64,000 bases of DNA. Source: Ctenosaura bakeri (lineage: Eukaryota > Chordata > Lepidosauria > Squamata > Iguanidae). This document shows, in pieces, positions 56,252-64,000 of the stretch. Position 1 is the stretch's first letter; the number at the start of each line of letters is the position of its first letter. Location: positions 372,001-436,000 of the forward strand of contig CAOLHI010000152.1 of the NCBI GenBank assembly GCA_948474755.1, written 5' to 3'. A program made the translations under genes and the position numbers. The notes beneath the pieces were generated by a model. That model was not told the origin of the DNA, did no database searches, and saw nothing but the letters and a program-made list of their open reading frames with translations.

Positions 56252-58348
56252 TAACAGGACACCTTGGTGAAAATTAAAGAGAAGAGCCAGTTTGTTTCTT
56301 CCAATAATAATGTGAATTTAATGGATCATGATCTTTTACATGACATTTTCAACATTTTAAACCTTAGCTCTTTTCTAAGAAAAAATCTATACTGCTGATT
56401 GCCATCAGGTCACATGCCTCCCACGTTTCTGACAATGATACATTGTTAACTGTTGCAGAGTTTGAAAAAGGCATGTAAAAATCAGAACCTTGAATAAAAA
56501 TATATTTTACAGCAAGAAAGGGAACCCACTTATGGAATTTCTAAACAAAAGTTTCATGTATTTTAAGTGAAGAAACTTGCATATAATTTGACAGGTTAAA
56601 ATAGATTCATTGTAATCAGTACATTAACATAATCTTAAAAGCATACAAGTAAAAGTCTAGTTAAAGAAAGGACTATCAGAAGAACACACAGACATACTCA
56701 TACATACACCTGCCAGCAAACCAAGAGTCATTGGACATGTATAAGATAAACGCTTTACAAGTGATTTAGAGGAGGCAGAGATATTTTCAAAATGTTACAG
56801 GAGTGATTTGTATCTACACTCACAGATGAAAGATTAGAACCAACCAATAGATCAATGGCAGTCTGTCACCAGTACCAGATGGTATTCTGATGGGACTTGC
56901 ATGGATTGTTGAAGGATTATGTTTGGAATGTACCACACAACTGAAAGGTAGCTAATGCAGTGCTGTGTAAAAAAAGATCCAAGATTTATAGTATAAACTG
57001 AATTCTTGAGATTGATTATCCAAATTAAATGGATCTCAAGGTTTACACAGGTGGTATACTGTAAATTCTTTGCAGTTTATTTGCTCCATAGTAACATAAA
57101 TGTTCTTCTGTGCCAGTTTAAAAACTTATAATTAACTACAGGTCAACACTGCTCTTTGGGAAATGAATAGCAAAACAGATTGTGTACATTTGTGCTTAGA
57201 CAGACAGCATGTTTGTTAATTAGAAATAAAATATAATGGCTTGGATCCTAACTAGGCTTCTGCAGACTGAAACACCTTCTGTTCCTGGACAAGAGTAAGA
57301 AACAGCAGAAGATCCAAGTGACAGAAGGGAGGAGATAACTGTTGTCACAATGCCCACACCCACACAATGCTTTGTGGGGAGGAGAGGGTGACAAGGAGCT
57401 GAAGGGAGAATGGTTATTTGTGAATGTACCCTCTTCCCTGCTGATGGGAGCATCTTTTGTGTAAAACAATGGAAGCAGTGAAGGACACAGGCAAAATATA
57501 TAATTCTGCAAGTTAGACATGGTTCCCAAAAGGAAACATTAAAAAGGCTTTAGCCATGGTGTTCCATACCATGCAAGTGTATTAACCATGGTTTGAACAG
57601 GCAAGCCCTCAGCAACTCCTTAGGCAACCAGTTACAGTCCACTTATGTAACATATGGGCTAAGTAGCTTAGTCCATCAGATGTGAGATCCAAAAGAAAGA
57701 TCTTATAATCTTGAAATTGTTGTTCAAAGGGAAACAGAATTAAGATGGAAAGGAATGGAGCTGCTGTTTCCGAGATATTTGGAATTACTTCTTTCAGGAA
57801 GCCCATAGCAGAGAAGCCACTATGCATTCTAGAGCCTTGCCCACAAACAGCTGGTCTACCATATAAAAGCTGGTCTTCCATATAAAAACTCAGGGTGTCC
57901 AACTTTTTCTGACAATTTAGTCATGGGAGGAATCTCAGTATAAATCAATCTCAGTATAGATTGATTTATAACTTAGACCATCTGGTGTAAGGTCATCTAA
58001 TGTTAAGACCAAAAAGTATACACTCAATATTTTTAAAATCTTATGTTTCATAAGTTTATACCAATAAACCTCATTATGATGACATCAAGGATCTTAATAA
58101 TTCCCAACCTAGAAAAGAAAGCATTATATTCTAGTGGGCACACCCATGGTACACAGTGAGCACATATATAGCTCTATTATATGTGGATTTATTTATCGGT
58201 GAACAAGAAGAAAAAATCCTCAGGTCATCCAAATACAGCTCATTTTTATGAAGGAAATATATTGGTGACATTTGTACAATATGAACCATCAGTAGAGAAA
58301 ATTTTGAATAGTTTACTAAAACCATGGTACATCCTACTGTCAAATTCA
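56252..58348. other. Nothing recognised
   Basis: AT-rich sequence. Short local duplications occur (57846-57894, 57937-57972) but no element or gene is recognised. Confidence 0.5.
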
Positions 58349-58356
58349 CCTACAAT
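58349..58356. repeat. 8-bp target-site duplication CCTACAAT
   Basis: CCTACAAT at 58349-58356 and exactly again at 58540-58547. Confidence 0.95.
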
Positions 58357-58539
58357 CAGTGGCGTAGCTTGGCACAAGTGGGGTATGGGTGGGGGCAGGC
58401 GGAGACAGAGGGGTGTGGTTTGGGCAACGGTGCATGTGGGTGGGGTGATGGTGTGGGGGGGCAGGCAAGGAGCAGTGGCACTCCCCAAAAAATGCCACCC
58501 AGAGAGCACCACTTCCTCATCCCTGTCCCTACGTCACTG
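58357..58539. mobile_element. hAT-like short element
   Basis: CAGTGGCGTAGCTTGG at the left and CCCTACGTCACTG at the right (reverse complement CAGTGACGTAGGG), flanked by an exact 8-bp duplication. 183 bp. The termini resemble those of the 44495-45882 element. The interior is G-rich. No coding capacity; frames at 58181-58558 and 58246-58512 simply cross it. Confidence 0.92.
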
Positions 58540-58547
58540 CCTACAAT

Positions 58548-60130
58548 ATTACTGTTGAAGATCCACAGATCATTTTTCTAGATTTTATTTTCCTAATCAT
58601 TACTCAGAATGGGATAGTTACATATTTTTTGTCGTAAACCAATAGATTTTCATACCGATTTCAACCTGGAATGCCTACTATCACACACATATTTATCCAA
58701 AAACCAATACAAAAAAAAAAAAAACCCTCAAGAGTAAATGTATATGTAACAATGATATTATTTACCAGTAAAGAATTCATGAACAAAAACACCATCCACT
58801 TGAAAAACAAGATCCATCTCATAGACCATGATCACTAGATATTCACCTCCAGAAAGAAAAAGCAAAAACAGAGATGGTTGTGTGCTTTTTGTGACTAATA
58901 TCTGCCCATCATCCCTAAATTGCCATTTGTCATTTGAGGAAAGCTACCATTTGCTGGCTAATGAACCACATCTTACAAAAGTTATTAATAAGATCCAATC
59001 ATTTTTATCTGTTAGCCACTTAATCTAAAGATAATGCTGGTGCGATACAATATCAAAGTACAAATAGAAAATCATTCCTCACAGCACCCAAGCATTTATC
59101 ACATGTTCATAAATTGATAAAATGTTATATCATTGAGGTATATACAACTTATAATTCCATCAATGTTATATATACATCTGTGTATGTGTTATGTCTCTGT
59201 GTGTGACTGTGTCTGTGTATATAAATTAAATGCCAGCACCTTGGGTACAACATACGATATGCTTAAAAGATGTTTTTATGTGCTTGGGGAACTTTGAGAG
59301 TGATTTTTCAGGAACGTTTCACCCAGAAACTGCATTGAAAAGGAGAGTTGGTATGTTGGGTAATTAATGAAGGCCTTCTGTGGCCATGAAAGTGGGGTTC
59401 CTGGGGGCCAAGGAGGACCAAAGCCTACACTTTTCCCCCTCCTGACTTAGAGGATAATGCCATTCTTCCCACCAACACTTTCCTGTGATTTTCATGTTCT
59501 GATCTTGGACATTCTATAACTGGAGGATGTTCATTACTCTAATTCCAACTGCCATTACCAAAGATAGAAGATGAAATTTCTGATTCGTGGTAATAAGTTG
59601 TTTATTCTGAATCCTATTGGTTGATGTAACTATGCTAATGTAACTAACAGCACAGCGAGAGTAGCCAAGGGCATAACAGTGAGCAGGGGAGGACATAGAA
59701 CAAAAGCCTTAAGACAGAACACTGTCCTGTTTATTCCTGAACCATTTAAGAGGTAGCAGAACAGCTTTCATCTCTGTCACCACTAACAACAGGATATTTT
59801 GGGAATCCTTGCCATGTTTCTGTCTTTTCGATATTCCTTTTAAAAAAAGTTAGCCTATAGAACCCAAAACAAGAGTTTCTGGCATCAGATCACCATGAAT
59901 TAGATGAGGCAGGGTAGTTACCAAATGTATCTAGGAACCTTAGTATGAAGCAAGATCACAGTGATGAGAATCAGGATCATGGTTATGAGGAGGATGTTTG
60001 CATTTTTAAAGTATGATTGTGGAGAAAAGAAACATACAGGAAATAGGGGGACAAAGAAAAGGGATGAGGTGCATAGGAACATGGTTGTGAAAATAAGCTG
60101 GGCATAATAGAATTTCTGTTTAATTGTTGT
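58548..60130. other. Nothing recognised
   Basis: AT-rich sequence with an A run near 58709-58723 and a TG/TA-rich patch near 59165-59225. No gene identified. Confidence 0.5.
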
Positions 60131-60196
60131 CATAGGATCATTGAATCATAGAATTAGGAGGAGCCACAAGGGCCATCTAGTCCAGTTTTTTGCCAT
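60131..60196 (-). mobile_element. CR1 3'-terminal fragment
   Basis: TAGGATCATTGAATCATAGA, GAGGAGCCACAAGGGCCATC and TAGTCCAGTTTTTTGCCATG is the reverse complement of the CR1 3' end seen at 28755-28825. Only the last 65 bp or so are present. Confidence 0.8.
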
Positions 60197-60227
60197 GCAT
60201 GAATGTGTAGGGGGGTGGGGTGGGATT

Positions 60228-60428
60228 AAAGTTGCCTGTCAACTTATGGCAACCCCTTAAATTTCATAGGGTTTTCTTAGGCAAAGCATACTCTGAGGTG
60301 GCCTTGCCAGTTGCTTCATCTGAAATATAGCCTATAGAAAGTGTTATTCATTGGCAATCTCCCATCCTGGTATAACCAAAGCTGATCCTGCTTCTGAAAT
60401 CAGATGGAATCTGGGGATTTCAGGATAT
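60228..60428 (-). mobile_element. 5S-rRNA-derived SINE
   Basis: AAGTTGCCTGTCAACTTATG, GGGTTTTCTTAGGCAAAGCA and CTGAAATATAGCCTATAGAA form the 3' part. CAATCTCCCATCCTGGTATA, then GCTGATCCTGCTTCTGAAAT and CAGATGGAATCTG, is the degenerate reverse complement of 5S rRNA. Same family as 12849 and 21784. Confidence 0.85.
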
Positions 60429-60451
60429 TGGGCCCATGCAGGAATACAGTA

Positions 60452-60484
60452 CCAAAACAAACAAACAAACAAACAAACAAAAAA
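60452..60484. repeat. (CAAA)n microsatellite
   Basis: About eight CAAA units. Confidence 0.9.
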
Positions 60485-61700
60485 ATTGTAATTTAAAAAA
60501 GTTTAAAGTTAAGTTTAAAAGTGAAAGGTCCAGTTAAAAAAATCTTTTCTAACCTTTATAAAATAAGACTTTAGCTAATTGTTTATTTTAGACTATTGTA
60601 GGATGCTTTGGGTTACTGCAGGAGAAAAGTGGGACACATATTGTATGTAGGAATGAATAATAAATTAATAAATATAATAGGAATATACGTTGATATAAGC
60701 TGACCATATTTCCAAAAATATATTTTTTTGAGGTTGACATCTATAATAAAACCATTCATGTTTAGCTAATGTGGTACAATCTCTTGGCCATTGAACAATA
60801 GATGGTTAATGTTCAAAGTTTCTAGCACTGAAGTGTGAGTCTTTTTGCAGCAGTAAAAGCACACAAATTCTTACAGTGTTCACCTTCAGTTAAATTCCAC
60901 GTCGCAGGAATATCATTTAAAAGAAAGCATGCATCTACACTTGCCAAAGATGGTTCTAATGCAAAGTTCTAACGCAAAGTTGCATCCTACCAAAAAGGAG
61001 TAGCCACTGAACACATTAACCCACCAACATGTTATATCACAAGAAGGCATTAGATGAATTACATCATCAAAATTTAGCTGAAGCAGACAGTTCTTACTTA
61101 AAAAGCACTTAGAAAGCATAATGATGTCCAGTATTCCCAAAACAGCACTTTCTTTTCTTGTTCAAATGTAATCTTAGAACTAAAGAGATACAGATATTTA
61201 CTACTGTACTTGAAGAGCTTCTGTGTTACTTGACATTTTGCAGTTGAGGCTCATTAATATAATCATTATCCATCGCCAGTGTCTCCGGATCTATATCCTA
61301 TCCTTAAAAACACCAATATATGGTTGCTCATCTGCGTTACAAAAGGAGCACTTACATAATGAGAAACACAAGCGAATCAAAACAACAGAGCCTTCTTGTA
61401 TTCTGAACTCTAATTCTAGAATCAGAACATTAGCTTGCCCCAAAAGACATAATGTACTATGTATTTCCCATTTTAATTTTGGTATTAGATACCACAATTA
61501 GATACAGCTACCCATAAGAGAAATAATTAAAACAATGACTGTTCCATGATGTTGTGGATTTCACATGCAACATAGACAGTTACCATGACATGATATGTGA
61601 TAAACGAGTGATTAAACAGTAATATAAACTGAAATCTATTAGGATGAAAATCCTGCTCAGTTTCTCTCAAGTCACTTTGAGTCTTTACCAGCTAAAAAAG
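60485..61700. other. Nothing recognised
   Basis: AT-rich sequence without recognisable features. Confidence 0.5.
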
Positions 61701-61738
61701 CAGAAACAACAACAATAAACAACAACAACAACAACAAT
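61701..61738. repeat. (AAC)n microsatellite
   Basis: AAC-rich tract with one AAT interruption. Confidence 0.9.
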
Positions 61739-61825
61739 AATTATAGCACTTCCAATAACTTTAACCAAATTATAGTTTTAACCATCTAGTCATGCTACTA
61801 AAAACAAACCCTGTACTATATTCCA

Positions 61826-61902
61826 GCGGCCTCCTACCATGGTGTATTTGAACTCTGGTATTCCCAAATTCTATCCAATACTCAAACCACTACACCGTTC
61901 TG
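61826..61902 (-). mobile_element. tRNA-derived SINE head fragment
   Basis: CCATGGTGTATTTGAACTCT, then ACTCAAACCACTACACCGTT, is the reverse complement of the SINE head with A- and B-box-like regions (compare 38530-38595). The 3' part is missing. Confidence 0.65.
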
Positions 61903-62074
61903 GTACAATTTTATTCTTAAGTGTAGCTCTCAATAATTTGACAATAAATTGATTGAGTAGTGCATGATAAATCGATCGCAGTCATGAACAGCCTTTGGTT
62001 ATTTCTGGTTACTCATTCTAGCCCAGTGGGACAAACAGAAAACTTCCTTTTCAAAGCATATTAGTCTTTTTGAA

Positions 62075-62126
62075 GACTCTCTGTTATTTAGAGGACACTA
62101 GACTCTCTGTTATTTAGAGGACACTA
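62075..62126. repeat. Exact 26-bp tandem duplication
   Basis: 62075-62100 and 62101-62126 are identical (starting GACTCTCTGTTATTTAGAGG). Confidence 0.97.
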
Positions 62127-64000
62127 TTGTAATGGAGCTAACCTGGGATTTTACCTTAGATTTAGCATCAGAAGAAATGTCTATTACAACCACCATAGTC
62201 TTGTTCATGTGTATGCCAGCATGCATCTCTTGTGTTTTCAAACTTATTGGATGCCATTTTTGTTACAGCCGGTCACACTTCTTTAGTTTGTTTCTTATTG
62301 CTTCCACAGTGCTAGTCAATCAGACAACATGAAAGCCCTCTCCCTTTTCTTCTATCTTTTCAGCTCTCTCTCTAGCCCTCCCTCCCTTTGTTTCTTCTTT
62401 CCAGTCACACCTGCTGCAATGGGTCAGATGAGTTCAGGGGCTTGGCTGGAGCTATTAAGCCTTTTTAAAACTAACAGTTTCCATACACGTTAGACTCCCA
62501 CCAATCCGAAGCAGCAATCATGTTATGGGCTTTGTATTCCATCTGAGATAAAGGTCCAGGTTGGGGGAAAATAACGTTAAAATGACAAAAAGGGAACTTT
62601 TGTTTTTTGTCCTATTTCAGCAGGCATTTTATATATAATAACTGGGAAGAAAGGTGATGGTTATTTTAATTGTGATTGATTTGATGTTTTTAATATGTAT
62701 TTTAATTACTACTGTTGTTTGATATGTGTTTTAACTTTTATATGTTATAGTTTTAACTATGTTTTCTTTTTAAACAACTTTGGAAACTGTTTCAGTCAAT
62801 GCAATCAATTAATGACAATGTAATCACTTAAAGAATATTAACTATTAGTAATTACACATTTCCCTCTTAACTGCTAATGTTAAACATTATCCAATTAATG
62901 TTCAAACCTAACATTCCAAACTCTGAATTTCCTTTATCAAGTAGTCAATCTTCTGTGACATTTATCTCACAAGAAACTTTCCATGAAGACCATTGGCCAA
63001 CCTACCTCAGGCTTCTCATAATTCCTCATAATGTACAAATTACAGTACTAAGACTGAGCTTCCAGGGGGCTTATTTTGGCTTATAATGTCTCATTAATGT
63101 TTGCACAGACATTATGTCTACATTTTTTTCTTAGCAGCCCTGACTCAAATAAGGATATTATTCATCAATGTTTGGACTACAGGTGTTTTAATACGAATAA
63201 TTCCCATATCTCTGGTCACTGCCTTAAGAAATGAGTATGAATCTTCTTACTTCCTTAAATCTCATCACACCAAGTTGAGGCTCAGGCTGGATTTTTGTGA
63301 GGCTGACTTCTCTTTCTATCTGTCTCTTCTTTTGCCACCATCACATTAAACTGGACAGAATTACTTAATTTTTAAAAAAATCCTTGTAGAATTCACAGAA
63401 GTGAAGAAATGGGATTAAAAGAAACAGTAGAAATGGGGTAAACAAAAGCAGAATCTAATTAGAGTGCTGACTTGATTAGAAGTTGCTTAACTGGTTGTTC
63501 AGTTTGTGATGATTCTGCAGTCATTCCCACAAAAGATTTTATTCCACGAGTATGCATTCTGTGTTAGATTCCACCCTGAAACTAAATGTCTACAAACAAA
63601 ACTGCTTTTGCACTTGTGTAATGACAGTGAAAACTTTCTAGTAGAAATCCCTACCCCTACCCCCAAACATTGATATGATATGAACAATATGATTCTGCTG
63701 TCTGAGATCCTGGCAAACTCAAAATGGCTGCAACATCTGTAAGTGATGTCTACTTTCTCTCCTAATTTAATTCTACACCTCCCAGTCCATTTGGTCCTAC
63801 TTCAACAATACTTCTGTCTGAATCTACCTCTGTCTCCTTTATATGTCTTTGAAACAGTCCTTTAACCTTTTATTCACTCTTATACAGCTTATTTCCATTA
63901 CCTATACATCAAGGGAAATCAAGAAAAAAAGCAGTATCCCTAATCATATAGACAAGTCTACACAAAAACAGTTTATATGCAAATACAGTCTCTTCAGATA
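62127..64000. other. Nothing certain; possible LINE 3' tail
   Basis: 62655-62760 (TTTTAATTGTGATTGATTTG, then TTTTAATATGTATTTTAATT) resembles the AT-rich 3' tail of the LINE at 35830-36065, but composition alone could explain this. The remainder shows no gene or element. Confidence 0.4.

Overview
This is vertebrate nuclear DNA with no convincing host protein-coding exon, functional RNA gene or CRISPR array. The mix of repeats points to a squamate reptile, probably an iguanian lizard (inference). It includes L1 and CR1 LINEs, a DIRS-order tyrosine-recombinase retrotransposon, Gypsy- and ERV-like LTRs, tRNA-derived and 5S-rRNA-derived SINEs, Tigger-like and hAT-like elements, and several short palindromic DNA transposons. 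The background is AT-rich and reads as intergenic or intronic sequence.

Layout. 1-14.4 kb: AT-rich background with an old CR1 remnant (7.8-8.5 kb), SINE pieces, a short palindromic element (9.45 kb) and three copies of a roughly 480-bp non-autonomous DNA transposon, here called family A (4.4, 12.3 and 13.4 kb). 14.49-19.25 kb: an L1 insertion with an 18-bp target-site duplication and a poly-A tail; ORF1 has one frameshift and ORF2 has lost its reverse-transcriptase core. 19.96-20.46 kb: a Tigger-like element carrying internal hairpin repeats. 21.8-22.9 kb: a 5S-derived SINE, then a tRNA-derived SINE split by a fourth family A copy. 24.7-36.1 kb: LINE 3' fragments, including a good CR1 copy at 28 kb and an inverted L1 at 34.6-35.8 kb. 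36-44 kb: mostly empty, with a full-length SINE (38.4 kb) and a perfect long inverted repeat around a microsatellite (42.4 kb).

44.5-56.3 kb is a GC-richer cluster of nested mobile DNA. It holds a hAT-like element whose internal minisatellite is split by a solo LTR, a second solo LTR with a perfect 5-bp duplication, two minus-strand LTRs, a decayed DIRS-order element (gag, RT, RNase H, tyrosine recombinase), two copies of short family B, and a Tigger-like element. 56.3-64 kb returns to quiet AT-rich sequence with a small hAT-like element (58.4 kb), a CR1 tail next to a 5S-SINE (60.1-60.4 kb), and minor repeats.

The parts do not work together as a pathway; what links them is insertion history. 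Nesting gives relative ages at three sites: the tRNA SINE is older than family A, the hAT-like element and its minisatellite are older than the ERV-like LTR, and the Tigger-like element is older than family B. The best candidates for something undescribed are the family A elements, which have 5-bp duplications and internal hairpins whose stems carry compensatory changes between copies, and the 42.4-kb palindrome. All family names here come from recalled sequence patterns; no database search was run.
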